A DNA stretch of 64,000 bases from an uncultured Roseobacter sp. Its GTDB lineage: Bacteria; Pseudomonadota; Alphaproteobacteria; Rhodobacterales; Rhodobacteraceae. Positions 9,916 through 19,055 of this stretch are shown here, piece after piece; the first letter of the stretch is position 1; the number at the start of each line of letters is the position of its first letter. The notes beneath the pieces were generated by a model. The model had not been told where the DNA came from. It made no database searches and was given only the letters and a program-made list of their open reading frames with translations. A program made the translations under genes and the position numbers. The stretch lies in NCBI RefSeq assembly GCF_947496515.1, contig NZ_CANMDB010000006.1, positions 186,001-250,000 of the forward strand, read 5' to 3'.

Positions 9916-10269
9916 ATGCGCCTCAACGAGATCACCTTTACGGACGCCAAACCTGTCGAGGGCTATGGCCCGGGCTTTTTCCGCATTGGCGGCGAGGTTT
10001 TGCACGGGCCGCTTCTGACCGGACCGACCGGCGCCCGTGGCTGGGGTGGCTATGATGACGCAGAGACGCTGCTGACCCTGGCCGGAGAGATTGATGTCCT
10101 GTTTGTGGGGACGGGAGCAGAGATTGCGCATCTGCCCGATGCATTGCGCGACGCGCTGGAGGAAGCCGGTATTGGCGTGGAGGTTATGGCGAGCCCTGCC
10201 GCCTGCCGCACCTACAACGTGCTGCTGAGCGAGGGTCGCCGCATCGCGCTGGCGCTGATCCCGGTCTAG
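9916..10269 (+). CDS. Mth938-domain (NDUFAF3-like) protein, ORF117 type
   Basis: A 117-residue protein with the Mth938-like fold signature: [19 protein letters not shown] at residues 17-35, then FVGTGAE and a C-terminal segment [28 protein letters not shown]. The human relative NDUFAF3 helps assemble respiratory complex I; the bacterial role is not settled. A protein of the same length, called ORF117, lies between secDF and the cytochrome c biogenesis genes helABC in Rhodobacter capsulatus, as I recall it, which matches this position just before ccmA. Confidence 0.85.
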   Translation: MRLNEITFTDAKPVEGYGPGFFRIGGEVLHGPLLTGPTGARGWGGYDDAETLLTLAGEIDVLFVGTGAEIAHLPDALRDALEEAGIGVEVMASPAACRTYNVLLSEGRRIALALIPV

Positions 10270-10322
10270 GTACCCTTTTATCGGGCTTTTGGTCGCCCCG
10301 CCAATCGGTTAACGCTGAGCGT

Positions 10323-10940
10323 ATGACGCTGACAATCCGTGATCTTTGCGTGGCGCGTGGCGGTTTGCCGGTGCTGGAAGGCGTGTCCTTCTCGCTCGAA
10401 CACGGGCAGGCGCTGATCCTGCGGGGGCCGAATGGATCGGGCAAGACCACGCTCCTGCGCACCCTGGCCGGGCTGCAGCCGCCGCTGTCGGGCGCGATTA
10501 CAGGCGCGCAGGACCGCATCGCCTATGCCGCGCATTCCGACGGGTTGAAGGCGATGTTGAGCGTGACGGAAAACCTGCGCTTCTGGGCGGCGGTCTTTGG
10601 TCAGCGCGACATCACACCTGCGGTGGAGTCTTTTGCGCTCGCACCCTTGCAGGACAGGTTGGCGGGCACGCTGTCGGCGGGGCAAAAGCGGCGGCTGGGG
10701 CTGGCCCGGCTTTTGGTGACGGGGCGGCCGATTTGGGTTCTGGATGAGCCGACCGTGTCGCTGGACCGGGAGGCTGTGGCGATGTTTGCGCAGGCTGTCA
10801 GAGCGCATCTGGCAAGCGGCGGGTCTGCGCTGATCGCAACCCACATCGATCTGGGACTGGAGGCCGCTACGCTGGATGTGGCCCGGCACCGCGCGACGTC
10901 GCAAACCCGTGCCGGCGCCACGGACGAGGCGTTCTTGTGA
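10323..10940 (+). CDS. ccmA: Heme exporter ATP-binding protein CcmA
   Basis: ATPase of the CcmABCD complex that drives release of holo-CcmE during system I cytochrome c maturation. The 205-residue protein has Walker [10 protein letters not shown], the signature [14 protein letters not shown], and Walker [12 protein letters not shown]. The LSAGQKRR variant of the ABC signature is typical of CcmA. The stop overlaps ccmB by 4 bp (GTGA type). Confidence 0.96.
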   Translation: MTLTIRDLCVARGGLPVLEGVSFSLEHGQALILRGPNGSGKTTLLRTLAGLQPPLSGAITGAQDRIAYAAHSDGLKAMLSVTENLRFWAAVFGQRDITPAVESFALAPLQDRLAGTLSAGQKRRLGLARLLVTGRPIWVLDEPTVSLDREAVAMFAQAVRAHLASGGSALIATHIDLGLEAATLDVARHRATSQTRAGATDEAFL

Positions 10941-11593
10941 CGGCGCTGCTGACCCGGGATCTGGCGCTGGCCATTCGGGCAGGTGGGGGCTTCGGTCTCG
11001 GCCTTGCTTTCTTTCTGATCGTCACGGTGATGGTCCCCTTTGCGGTGGGGCCGGTGCCCGAGCTGCTGGCGCGGATCGCCCCGGGTGTTCTGTGGCTGGG
11101 CGCACTGCTGGCGTGTCTGTTGTCGCTCGACCGGCTGCTGGCGCTGGATTGGGAGGACGGCACGCTCGATCTGCTGGCGACCTCGCCGCTGCCGCTGGAG
11201 GCAGCCCTCAGCATCAAGGCGCTGGCCCACTGGATCACCACCGGCCTGCCGCTGGTGCTGATCTCGCCCGTGCTGGGTGTCTTGATGAACCTGCCCGGAC
11301 CGGGGTTTGTCTGGCTGGTGGTCTCGCTTGCGCTCGGCACGCCCGCGCTGTCGGTGATCGGCACCTTTGGTGCGGCTCTCACTGTCGGGGTCAAACGGGG
11401 CGGGCTGCTGATGTCGCTGCTGGTGCTGCCGCTTTACGTGCCCACGCTGATTTTCGGTGCCGAGGTCGCGCGCCGCGGGGCGCAGGGCATGGATCCCACA
11501 ACCCCGCTGCTGATGCTCGCGGGGATCACGGCGGGGGTTGTGGCGCTGATGCCCCTCGCCTCTGCTGCGGCGCTGCGGGTGAACTTGCGGTGA
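10937..11593 (+). CDS. ccmB: Heme exporter membrane protein CcmB
   Basis: Inner-membrane subunit of 218 residues with six hydrophobic segments. The opening [36 protein letters not shown] (described by its two halves) and the central [28 protein letters not shown] region are typical of CcmB. The start is GTG at 10937, overlapping the ccmA stop. ccmC follows after 52 bp. Confidence 0.95.
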   Translation: MTALLTRDLALAIRAGGGFGLGLAFFLIVTVMVPFAVGPVPELLARIAPGVLWLGALLACLLSLDRLLALDWEDGTLDLLATSPLPLEAALSIKALAHWITTGLPLVLISPVLGVLMNLPGPGFVWLVVSLALGTPALSVIGTFGAALTVGVKRGGLLMSLLVLPLYVPTLIFGAEVARRGAQGMDPTTPLLMLAGITAGVVALMPLASAAALRVNLR

Positions 11594-11645
11594 ACGGGAC
11601 CATTTGCCCATTGAGCCGCCCTCCCCAACAGACTAAATCTGCTTC

Positions 11646-12413
11646 ATGTCGATGAGCAACGAGACCGCCGCGCCCAAGCGTCCCTCCGGCTTTTGGAGCT
11701 ATGCCAATCCGGTGAAATTCCTCGGGCTGACGGAACGGGTGCTGCCCGCCCTGTGGCTTCTGTCGGGCTTGTCGCTGGTGGTCGGGCTGATCTGGGGGTT
11801 CTTTTTCACCCCCGATGACTTCCGCCAGGGCTCCACGGTCAAGATCATCTACCTGCATGTGCCGTCCGCTCTGATGGCGATCAACGCGTGGTTCATGATG
11901 CTGGTGGCTTCGCTCATCTGGCTGATCCGGCGGCACCATGTCAGCGTGCTTGCCGCCAAGGCCGCAGCGCCCGTGGGCGTGGCCATGACGCTGATCGCGC
12001 TCTTTACCGGGGCGGTCTGGGGTCAGCCCATGTGGGGGACCTGGTGGGCCTGGGATCCGAGGCTCACGTCCTTTCTGATCCTGTTTCTGTTCTACCTTGG
12101 CTATATGGCGCTCTGGGCCGCGATTGAGGATCCCGATACGGCGGCGGATCTCACCTCCGTCCTGTGCCTGGTGGGGTCGGTTTTCGCGGTACTCAGCCGC
12201 TATGCGGTCAACTTCTGGAACCAGGGGCTGCATCAGGGCGCCTCGCTGAGCCTCGACAAGGAGGAGAACGTGGCGGACGTGTTCTATTTCCCGCTGCTGG
12301 TCTGTATCGCAGGCTTTGTGCTGCTCTTCTTCGCGCTGGTACTCTACCGCACGGGGACCGAAATTCGCCTCCGTCGCGCCCGCGCGCTGCTGGCCCGCGA
12401 GGCGCGCGCATGA
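11646..12413 (+). CDS. ccmC: Heme exporter/heme-binding membrane protein CcmC
   Basis: CcmC presents heme to CcmE in the periplasm. The 255-residue protein carries the WWD heme-handling motif (WGTWWAWDPRLTS) between conserved histidines (YLHVPSALMAI before it, NQGLHQGASL after it) and six membrane helices. It starts at ATG 11646; an in-frame ATG at 11652 would remove two residues. The stop overlaps the ccmD start in an ATGATG arrangement. Confidence 0.96.
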   Translation: MSMSNETAAPKRPSGFWSYANPVKFLGLTERVLPALWLLSGLSLVVGLIWGFFFTPDDFRQGSTVKIIYLHVPSALMAINAWFMMLVASLIWLIRRHHVSVLAAKAAAPVGVAMTLIALFTGAVWGQPMWGTWWAWDPRLTSFLILFLFYLGYMALWAAIEDPDTAADLTSVLCLVGSVFAVLSRYAVNFWNQGLHQGASLSLDKEENVADVFYFPLLVCIAGFVLLFFALVLYRTGTEIRLRRARALLAREARA

Positions 12414-12568
12414 TGCCGGATCTGGGGAAATACGCCGATGCGGTGCTGTCGGCTTACGGCGTGTCGATCCTGCTGCTGGTCGCATTGGTGCTGCTGACCA
12501 TTGTGCAAGGACGCCGCGCGCGCCGCGCGCTCATCGCCATTGAGAAGAGGAGCCGCAACGATGGCTAG
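12410..12568 (+). CDS. ccmD: Heme exporter small subunit CcmD
   Basis: A 52-residue protein beginning MMPDLGKYADAVLSAYG, then one membrane helix (VSILLLVALVLLTIVQ) and a basic C-terminus (GRRARRALIAIEKRSR), the standard CcmD plan. It may start at the first or second ATG (12410 or 12413). It overlaps ccmC by 4 bp and ccmG by 8 bp. Confidence 0.9.
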   Translation: MMPDLGKYADAVLSAYGVSILLLVALVLLTIVQGRRARRALIAIEKRSRNDG

Positions 12569-13103
12569 GATCTCACCGCTGATGCTGGCGCCGCCGTTGA
12601 TCTTTGCCGGTTTCGTGCTGATGGCAGGCGTCGGTATGTTCCGCGATGATCCCACGGGTCTGCCATCGACGCTGGTCGGACAATCCGCGCCACAGATTAC
12701 GGAGCGCACTCTGGGAGCCTTTGACGGGGTGACGCCCGAGATGCTGGCGGGAGGGCAGGTCACGCTTGTGAACTTCTGGGCTAGCTGGTGCCCGCCGTGT
12801 CATGCCGAACATCCCAAGTTGCTGGAAATGGCCGCCGAGGGCATGCCGATCATCGGCGTGAACTTCAAGGATCAGGAGCGCACCGCCAGCGGCTATCTGG
12901 AAGAGGATGGCAACCCTTTTGTGGGCGTGGCCTTCGATCCGCAGGGGCGCACGGCGATTGACTGGGGCGTGACCGCCCCGCCCGAGACCTTTATCCTTGA
13001 TGCCGATGGCACGGTGCTGTTCCGCTTTGCCGGGCCGCTCCTGGGCAGCGACTATGAGCAGCGCTTTCTGCCCGCTCTGGCCGAGGCGCTCGGGGAGAAT
13101 TGA
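12561..13103 (+). CDS. ccmG: Thiol:disulfide interchange protein CcmG (DsbE/HelX)
   Basis: A periplasmic thioredoxin-like protein, membrane-anchored by its uncleaved N-terminus (LMLAPPLIFAGFVLMAGVGM), that keeps apocytochrome c CXXCH thiols reduced. The 180 residues include the redox motif NFWASWCPPCHAEHP and the CcmG-specific GVNFKDQ and GVTAPPETFILDADG (cis-proline side of the active site). It closes the ccmABCDG run; ccmE, ccmF and ccmH are not in this window. Confidence 0.96.
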   Translation: MARISPLMLAPPLIFAGFVLMAGVGMFRDDPTGLPSTLVGQSAPQITERTLGAFDGVTPEMLAGGQVTLVNFWASWCPPCHAEHPKLLEMAAEGMPIIGVNFKDQERTASGYLEEDGNPFVGVAFDPQGRTAIDWGVTAPPETFILDADGTVLFRFAGPLLGSDYEQRFLPALAEALGEN

Positions 13104-13594
13104 ATGCCTCCTGCGGGAGAGACCGTCGGAGATCGCGGACGCCAGAACTGCCTGATCCGCACGCTACGTCCTATCTGGCATTATCACATCCGAAAACTGG
13201 ATACATCCGCGCGATGGGCGCTGTGGCCGTTCCTGTGTTCTGGCGTCAAAGCAGGTGAAATCCGGCTGCCGTAGACCCCTTTGCGCACAAGGTACGCTTA
13301 AAACATCGGCTTTGGGCTCTTATTCAGGGCGCAGACGGTCGCGACGGCGGCAATGGCGCGCATCGGTTCGCTTTTTTGAGACACCGGGCCCGGTTCTTTG
13401 AGACAATTTTGCTTGTACATCAGCGCTCCGTGTGGATGGTAGCGTTTCGAAAAAGCAAGAACGCAGGCAACTGCGCACCAAAACCTAAACAAACGCCGGA
13501 CGGGACAACCGGTGCTAAGGCGAAGCATTCGCCACGCCGCTCCTGACAAGATCGCCAAAGCGGTCGCCGGAGCACTGACAAGGAGAGAAAGACC
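13104..13594. other. Intergenic region before the betaine-type transporter; direct repeat of TTTGAGACA
   Basis: These 491 bp hold no gene I can support. A 56-codon frame begins immediately after the ccmG stop but has no recognisable content. Just upstream of the transporter genes the nonamer TTTGAGACA occurs twice (13375-13383 and 13397-13405), 22 bp apart, which is close to two helical turns and could be a regulator-binding pair or part of a promoter. AAGGAGAG at 13580-13587 is the ribosome-binding site of the next gene. Confidence 0.5.
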
Positions 13595-14545
13595 ATGAAG
13601 AATACAACAATCATCGCCGCCGGATCGGCGTTTCTGTTCGCTGCCCCCGCGATGGCAGCGGATGTCGTTATCGGTGTGCCTAACTGGGCCTCTGTCAACG
13701 CAACGGCCCACGTCCTGGAAGTCGTGATCGAGGAAAACCTGGGCCTCGACGTTGAGCTGCAGAACGGCACCAACCCCATCGTGTTCGAGGCCATGGACAA
13801 AGGCTCCATGCACGCGCACCCCGAGGTCTGGATGCCGAACCAGCAGAACCTGCATGACACCTATGTCAAGGACAGCGGCACCGTCGTGATGAACCAGAAC
13901 CCGGTTCAGGCGGAGCAGGGCATGTGCGTGCCAACGGCCACGGCTGAGAAGTACGACATCAAATCCATCGATGATCTGAGCGATCCTGACAAGATGGCGA
14001 TCTTTGACACCGACGGCAACGGGACGCCAGAGGTCTGGATCGGCGCACCCGGTTGGGCCTCTACCGTGGTGGAGAAGATCCGTGCCAAGTCCTACGGCTA
14101 CGACCAGATCTTTGAGCTGACCGAATACGAAGAAACCATCGCCTATGCGAACCTTGCCAACGCCGCACAGGCCGGTGAGCCATGGGTTGGCTTCTGCTAC
14201 AGCCCGCACTACATCTTTGTGACCCAGGATCTGACCGTGCTCGAAGAGCCAGCGCATGATCCGGCCACCTGGACCATCGTGCAGCCCACGGACGATCCTG
14301 ACTGGCTGGCAAAATCCGAAGCGTCCACGGCATGGAACGGTGCGACCTTGCACCTGCACTACGCCAAAGAGTTGGAAGAAACCTATCCGGAGGTCGCGTC
14401 GCTGTTCGCGAACTTCCAGATGGACGGCGAGTCGCTCAGCGCGATGGGCAAGGCTCTGGCCGTTGACGGTCAGGAAGCGGCTGCCTTTGCCAAGGAATGG
14501 GTCGCGGCCAACGAGGAAACAGTTCTCGGCTGGCTGACCAACTAA
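13595..14545 (+). CDS. Quaternary-amine ABC transporter periplasmic binding protein (OpuAC/ProX/TmoX-like)
   Basis: Binds a trimethylammonium-type osmolyte in the periplasm and delivers it to the permease encoded downstream. The 316-residue protein has a clear signal peptide (MKNTTIIAAGSAFLFAAPAMA) and the OpuAC fold: IGVPNWASVNATAHVLEVVI, HAHPEVWMPNQ, and GAPGWASTVV contribute the aromatic residues that in this family cage the cationic head group. The loop DTDGNGT near residues 136-142 looks like a calcium-binding DxDGNG pattern. Glycine betaine, choline, DMSP and TMAO are all possible ligands; sequence alone does not separate them. A 13-bp hairpin follows the gene. Confidence 0.9.
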   Translation: MKNTTIIAAGSAFLFAAPAMAADVVIGVPNWASVNATAHVLEVVIEENLGLDVELQNGTNPIVFEAMDKGSMHAHPEVWMPNQQNLHDTYVKDSGTVVMNQNPVQAEQGMCVPTATAEKYDIKSIDDLSDPDKMAIFDTDGNGTPEVWIGAPGWASTVVEKIRAKSYGYDQIFELTEYEETIAYANLANAAQAGEPWVGFCYSPHYIFVTQDLTVLEEPAHDPATWTIVQPTDDPDWLAKSEASTAWNGATLHLHYAKELEETYPEVASLFANFQMDGESLSAMGKALAVDGQEAAAFAKEWVAANEETVLGWLTN

Positions 14546-14562
14546 GCGCCCACCATACCCGG

Positions 14563-14594
14563 CTGTCGCTGCCCCTCGCGGGGGGCGGCGACAG
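14563..14594 (+). terminator. Intercistronic stem-loop after the binding-protein gene
   Basis: The arms CTGTCGC (14563-14569) and GCGACAG (14588-14594) extend inward through a T-G pair to GCCCC/GGGGC, a stem of about 13 bp with a 6-nt loop. No T tract follows, so it more probably stabilises the upstream mRNA end or causes partial termination than ends the operon. Confidence 0.6.
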
Positions 14595-14620
14595 TCATAA
14601 CCAACACAAAGGGGGATGGG

Positions 14621-15658
14621 GTGAGCGAAACCGTCGTAAAACTAACGGATGTCTGGAAGATCTTTGGCGACCGCGCCGAAGAGGCCATGTCAGCCGTGAA
14701 GAGCAGGGACATCGGCAAGCCCGAAGTTCTCTCGGAATTTCAGTGTGTGGTCGGCGTCCAGGGCGCGACCTTCGAGGTCGCCCGGGGCGAGATCTTTTGC
14801 ATTATGGGCCTGTCGGGATCCGGCAAATCGACCCTGGTCCGACACGTCAACCGCCTGATCGAGCCCACCGCCGGGACAATCGAGATTCTTGGGCAGGACG
14901 TCTCCACCATGAGCAAGGGCGATTTGCGCCGCGTTCGGGCGCAACAGATTGGCATGGTTTTCCAGCATATGGCGTTGATGCCGCACCGCTCGGTGCGCGA
15001 GAATGTGGCTTACCCGCTGGAGATCCGCAAAATTCCGAAGTCGAAACGCTGGGCGGTGTCCGATCACGCGCTCGGCCTTGTGAACCTGACGGGCTACGAG
15101 GACCGTCTGCCACGCGAGCTGTCGGGCGGCATGCAACAGCGCGTGGGCATTGCGCGCGCGCTGGCCTCCGACCCGGAGATCCTGCTGATGGACGAGCCGT
15201 TCTCGGCGCTTGATCCGCTGATCAGGCTGCAGTTGCAGGACCAGTTCAAGGCGCTCGTCGCACAGCTCAAGAAGACGACGCTCTTTATCACCCACGATCT
15301 GGATGAGGCCATCCGCATCGGGCACCGCATCGCCATCATGAAGGACGGTGTGATCGTGCAGATCGGCACGCCCGAACAGATCGTGATGGAGCCGGCGGAT
15401 GACTACGTACGTGAGTTCGTGCAGGGCATCTCCAAGCTCAAGCTGGTCAAGGCGCATTCCATCATGCAGTCGCTCGGTGAGCATCAGGGATCGCTTGATG
15501 GTGCGCCGCGGGCAGATCACAGTGCCGATCTTGATCAGTTGATCGATCTGGCGGTCACCACGGATCTACCGGTGGTCATAACCGAAGACGGCACCGACGT
15601 GGGTATCGTCACGAAACCGCGCCTGCTGCGCGGCATTCAGGGGGGCAAGGATGACTGA
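14621..15658 (+). CDS. Quaternary-amine ABC transporter ATPase (OpuAA/ProV-like)
   Basis: The 345-residue ATPase begins at GTG 14621, with AAAGGGGG upstream. It has the ProV-type N-terminal extension (VWKIFGDRAEEAM), Walker A GLSGSGKST, Q-loop MVFQHMALMPHRSV, signature LSGGMQQRVGIARAL and Walker B ILLMDEPFSALD. The C-terminal about 80 residues (DLAVTTDLPVVITEDGTDVGIVTK) resemble the end of a single CBS domain, the ionic-strength-sensing part of osmoregulated relatives. It overlaps the permease gene by 8 bp. Confidence 0.93.
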   Translation: MSETVVKLTDVWKIFGDRAEEAMSAVKSRDIGKPEVLSEFQCVVGVQGATFEVARGEIFCIMGLSGSGKSTLVRHVNRLIEPTAGTIEILGQDVSTMSKGDLRRVRAQQIGMVFQHMALMPHRSVRENVAYPLEIRKIPKSKRWAVSDHALGLVNLTGYEDRLPRELSGGMQQRVGIARALASDPEILLMDEPFSALDPLIRLQLQDQFKALVAQLKKTTLFITHDLDEAIRIGHRIAIMKDGVIVQIGTPEQIVMEPADDYVREFVQGISKLKLVKAHSIMQSLGEHQGSLDGAPRADHSADLDQLIDLAVTTDLPVVITEDGTDVGIVTKPRLLRGIQGGKDD

Positions 15659-17240
15659 CGCTACAACAGAATTGAAGGTCACCGCCGCCTCTGACATCGA
15701 GGTGGACAACGAGGCGCTGGACGGCTCCATTCGCGAGTTCGCCGAGGTCAATGGCGACTACTATGTAAAGGCCTTCCACAAGATCCACGACAACACGGGC
15801 TTTCTGCCCGCCACGTTCAACCTCTGGGCTGCGGTGGTTGGACCCATGTGGGCCGCAAGCCGGGCCGTCTGGGGGATGTTCTGGGGGTTCCTGATCCTGG
15901 AGATCATTGCCTGGGTGCAGATCGGGCGCGGTCTTTGGGGGACCCCGGGGGCGGAGTTTCTGGAACGTGCCGCCTCGCAGGCTGAGACGATGCAGCGGCG
16001 ACTGGATCAGGCGGCAGCGGCCACAGATGATGCAACGCGCGAGCGCTTCACGCAGCTGGCCGACAACATGCAGCGCGCCATCGACACGAATATGGAACGG
16101 GTTGAGCTGGCCCAGGCCGAGGCGTCGGGGATCATGCTGACGGGCCTTGCGATGCTGGTGGTCTTCAAGCTGATCCAGGGCTTCTACGCCAATACAGTCT
16201 ACGAAAAGCAGTATTCGCGCTGGCGGATCGACCCTGACAGCACGGAGAGCGGGCGCTCGACCCGCAACATCGTCTTGGGGGCCGTGCTGACACTGGCCAT
16301 CGCACCGCTGGTCATCTACCGCTTTACCGTCAATGCCTCGATGGCGGTGCTCGAAACCTTCCCGGAACAGCAGATCTCGACCCTCATTCTGGGCGAGGGG
16401 AACGGGACGCTGTTTGGCGCCGTGGCCTCCTGGATGGAGGCACGGATCGACGGTGCCGCCCTCGCGGGTGATGACGTCTTTGACGGCATCGTCTCGGGCG
16501 TGCGCACGGTTCTGGATGGTCTGACGGTTGCGCTGAATGGCTCGCCCTGGCCGGTGGTGATGGTGGTGATTGCCGTGACGGCATGGCGCGCAGCGGGACC
16601 GCGGGTCGCGATCTTCACGGTGGCGGCGATGGCCTATACCGCGCTCTTGGGCTACTGGGCGCTGGCGATGGAGACCGTGGCGCTGGTGGGGGCGGCGGTG
16701 CTGCTCTGTGTGGTGATCGGCATTCCGCTGGGTATCTGGTTCGGCAAGTCCAAACGCGCCTACCGCATGGCTGAACCCGTGCTGGACCTCATGCAGACCT
16801 TGCCTGCCTTCGTCTACCTGATCCCGATTATCGCCTTTTTCGGCACGGGCAACCCGCCCGGTATCCTTGCAACGATCATCTTCGGGATGCCGCCGGTGAT
16901 CCGTCTGACCGCGCTTGGCATGCGCGGTGTGCCCGAAAGCATCAAGGAGGCAGCTGTCGCCTTTGGTGCCTCGCGCTGGCAATTGCTCAAGGACGTGGAG
17001 GTGCCGCTGGCGCTGCCTTCGATCATGACAGGTGTGAACCAGACCATCCTGATGTGTCTGTCGATGGTGGTGATCATCTCGCTCATCGGTGGCGGCGGGC
17101 TGGGCCAGGAAATCCTCGAGGCGCTTCAGTTCGCGGCCAAGGGACCTGGGCTGTTGGGTGGGTTCGCCATCCTCTTCCTCGCCATGGTCATGGACCGTAT
17201 CGTGCAGGGTGCTTTCCGCCGGAAGGACCAGCAGGACTGA
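15651..17240 (+). CDS. Quaternary-amine ABC transporter permease with N-terminal DUF2628-like extension
   Basis: A 529-residue inner-membrane permease. The C-terminal 200 residues are a normal OpuAB/ProW permease domain with the coupling-helix motif EAAVAFGASRWQLLKDVEVP. The N-terminal half is extra: residues about 45-95 (FNLWAAVVGPMWAASRAVWG) resemble DUF2628, followed by a helical, coiled-coil-like segment (AETMQRRLDQAAAATDD) and further membrane helices. ProW itself is about 350 residues. Long permeases of this kind are known in marine TMAO/betaine transporters. A strong hairpin ends the unit at 17251-17277. Confidence 0.9.
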   Translation: MTDATTELKVTAASDIEVDNEALDGSIREFAEVNGDYYVKAFHKIHDNTGFLPATFNLWAAVVGPMWAASRAVWGMFWGFLILEIIAWVQIGRGLWGTPGAEFLERAASQAETMQRRLDQAAAATDDATRERFTQLADNMQRAIDTNMERVELAQAEASGIMLTGLAMLVVFKLIQGFYANTVYEKQYSRWRIDPDSTESGRSTRNIVLGAVLTLAIAPLVIYRFTVNASMAVLETFPEQQISTLILGEGNGTLFGAVASWMEARIDGAALAGDDVFDGIVSGVRTVLDGLTVALNGSPWPVVMVVIAVTAWRAAGPRVAIFTVAAMAYTALLGYWALAMETVALVGAAVLLCVVIGIPLGIWFGKSKRAYRMAEPVLDLMQTLPAFVYLIPIIAFFGTGNPPGILATIIFGMPPVIRLTALGMRGVPESIKEAAVAFGASRWQLLKDVEVPLALPSIMTGVNQTILMCLSMVVIISLIGGGGLGQEILEALQFAAKGPGLLGGFAILFLAMVMDRIVQGAFRRKDQQD

Positions 17241-17250
17241 TAAGACCGCC

Positions 17251-17277
17251 AAAGGCCCGGCACTGCGCCGGGCCTTT
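17251..17277 (+). terminator. Perfect 11-bp hairpin terminator after the betaine-type operon
   Basis: The arms AAAGGCCCGGC (17251-17261) and GCCGGGCCTTT (17267-17277) are perfectly complementary around a 5-nt loop. The flanking A and T runs make it function on either strand. It starts 10 bp after the permease stop and separates that operon from the ureohydrolase gene. Confidence 0.85.
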
Positions 17278-17296
17278 GACGTTCGGAGGCGTGGGT

Positions 17297-18295
17297 ATGA
17301 GCGATCCCTACCAGCAATCCATGATGGACAACCTCTATTGGTGGGGGATCCCCACGCTCTTCCGGTGCCCGCACAGCGGGCCGGAGGGGCAGGACATCGC
17401 CCTTGTCGGCGTCCCCCATTCGACGGGCAACGGCACCACCGAGCGCGACCAGCACCTGGGCCCGCGTGCGCTGCGCAATGTGTCTGCGGTGGGGCGGCGG
17501 GTGCACGGCGAGTTCGGGCTGGATCCCTGGAGCGCGGCAAAGATCGCGGATATCGGCGACGTGCCCTTTCCGCGGGCCAATGACAACGAGGCCTGCATCG
17601 CGCAGATCACCAGCTTCTTTGAGCAAATAGACGCCGCCGGTGCGCGCCCCTTTTCGGTGGGGGGCGATCATTCGATCACCGGCGGGATCCTGCAGGCCCT
17701 CGGGCACGGAAGTCTTGCGGGTGGTGCGCCTGTCTGCCTGCTCCATCTTGATGCCCACACGGATGTCTTCACCAAGGTGGATCACTTTCTGGGCGCCCGG
17801 AAGTCGGCGGCCCATTGGGGCGCCTATCTCGCGGATCAGGGTGATGTCGATCCGGTACACTCGATGCAGATCGGTTTGAGGGGACATCCGCGGACGCTGG
17901 ACTGGCTGCAGCCTTCTTATGACTACGGCTACAACGTGGTCACGATGAAGGATTTCCGCCGCCGCGGGGTTGCAGACGTGGTGGCGCAGGCGCGGGAGAC
18001 CATCGGCGACCGGCCTGTCTACATCACCTTTGATCTCGACTGCCTCGATCCAACGATCGCACCGGGCGTGTCCAATATCGAGCCGGGCGAGCGTGGCTTT
18101 GACATAGACGAAGCCGTGGCGCTGCTGCATGCGGTGCGCGGGCTCAACATCATCGGCGGAGACGTCGTCTGCATGATGCCCACCAAGGACAGTCCCAATC
18201 AGATCACCGCCCTGACCGCAATGGCCGTGATGTTCGAGATGATCGCCATGGCCGCGGAAAACGTCGCCGGGGGCCGGGGGCACGACGGCGGCTGA
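17297..18295 (+). CDS. Ureohydrolase (agmatinase/arginase family)
   Basis: Members hydrolyse a guanidino group to urea at a two-manganese centre. All metal-binding motifs are present in this 332-residue protein: GGDHS (His), HLDAHTD (Asp-x-His-x-Asp) and FDLDCLDP (Asp-x-Asp), with the family's DPTIAPGVSNIEPG after it. The segment following DAHTD reads FTKVDHFLGARKSAAHWGAY and lacks the HGTPF-type loop of classical agmatinases, so the substrate may be another guanidino compound. The start at 17297 lies 19 bp after the terminator hairpin, with GGAGGCG upstream (17285-17291), so it may use its own promoter or read-through. Confidence 0.88.
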   Translation: MSDPYQQSMMDNLYWWGIPTLFRCPHSGPEGQDIALVGVPHSTGNGTTERDQHLGPRALRNVSAVGRRVHGEFGLDPWSAAKIADIGDVPFPRANDNEACIAQITSFFEQIDAAGARPFSVGGDHSITGGILQALGHGSLAGGAPVCLLHLDAHTDVFTKVDHFLGARKSAAHWGAYLADQGDVDPVHSMQIGLRGHPRTLDWLQPSYDYGYNVVTMKDFRRRGVADVVAQARETIGDRPVYITFDLDCLDPTIAPGVSNIEPGERGFDIDEAVALLHAVRGLNIIGGDVVCMMPTKDSPNQITALTAMAVMFEMIAMAAENVAGGRGHDGG

Positions 18296-18365
18296 TCGGC
18301 ATCGCCACACGCTGGTGTGGCGCTCGTTTCCGAGCTACGCTGACCCGCCAAAGGGAGCCGCTATC

Positions 18366-19004
18366 ATGGATACCATCACCACCGCCTTGCCGGGCATCCT
18401 GATCGCCTACGGCGTCTTCGTGATGGGGATGTTCAGCCCCGGGCCGAATATCCTGTCGATCATTGGGACGTCCATGAGCGTCAACCGGGACGCAGAGCGG
18501 GCGCTGGCGATGGGTGTCGGCACCGGTTCGCTTCTATGGGGGCTCTTGGCCTGGGGTGGTCTGACAACCCTCTTGATGGCCTACGCCGGGCTGATGACCG
18601 TGATCAAGATCGCCGGTGCGCTCTACCTGTTGTGGCTGGCTGTGAAGTCCTTTCGTGCGGCGGCTACCCGGCAGGATCTGGCGGCGCAGGCGCTGGCGCT
18701 GCCCGGCGGACCGCGCGCCTACTTCTGGCGGGGTCTGACCATCCAGATGACCAACCCAAAGGCGGCGCTCACCTGGACTGCGACCATCTCGCTGGGTCTG
18801 GCGCCCGGTGCGCCGTGGTGGATCGGGGGCATCATCGTAGGGGGAACGACCATCATCTCCTTTGCCGGGCATCTGGCCTATGCCGTGGCCTTTTCGACGC
18901 AGCCGATGGTGGCGGCCTACCTGCGGGCACGTCGGTGGATCCAGGCGGGTCTGGGTGTGTTTTTCTGCTTCGCGAGCCTCCGGCTGCTGACCTCACGCAC
19001 TTGA
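18366..19004 (+). CDS. LysE/RhtB-family amino-acid exporter
   Basis: A 212-residue inner-membrane protein with about six helices. The N-terminal MFSPGPNILSIIGTSMSVNRDAERALAMGVGTG region (position 20-52) is the LysE/RhtB signature, and NPKAALTWTATISL is the conserved central motif. Members export amino acids or related metabolites. AAAGGGAG lies 8 bp before the ATG at 18366. It follows the ureohydrolase by 70 bp on the same strand and converges on the esterase-like gene. Confidence 0.9.
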   Translation: MDTITTALPGILIAYGVFVMGMFSPGPNILSIIGTSMSVNRDAERALAMGVGTGSLLWGLLAWGGLTTLLMAYAGLMTVIKIAGALYLLWLAVKSFRAAATRQDLAAQALALPGGPRAYFWRGLTIQMTNPKAALTWTATISLGLAPGAPWWIGGIIVGGTTIISFAGHLAYAVAFSTQPMVAAYLRARRWIQAGLGVFFCFASLRLLTSRT

Positions 19005-19055
19005 CGCGTAACGGCACGCGGGTGAGACACCGGCGCGCCGTGTGCGGAGGACCAT

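Noticed and set aside
13104-13274. 56-codon frame starting directly at the ccmG stop
   Set aside because: Good position for a coupled gene but no ribosome-binding site beyond the ccmG end, no family pattern and no hydrophobic or charged organisation.
15609-17540. 643-codon minus-strand open frame over the betaine-type permease
   Set aside because: Antisense shadow of the permease and ureohydrolase genes; His/Arg/Gln-rich composition without motifs.
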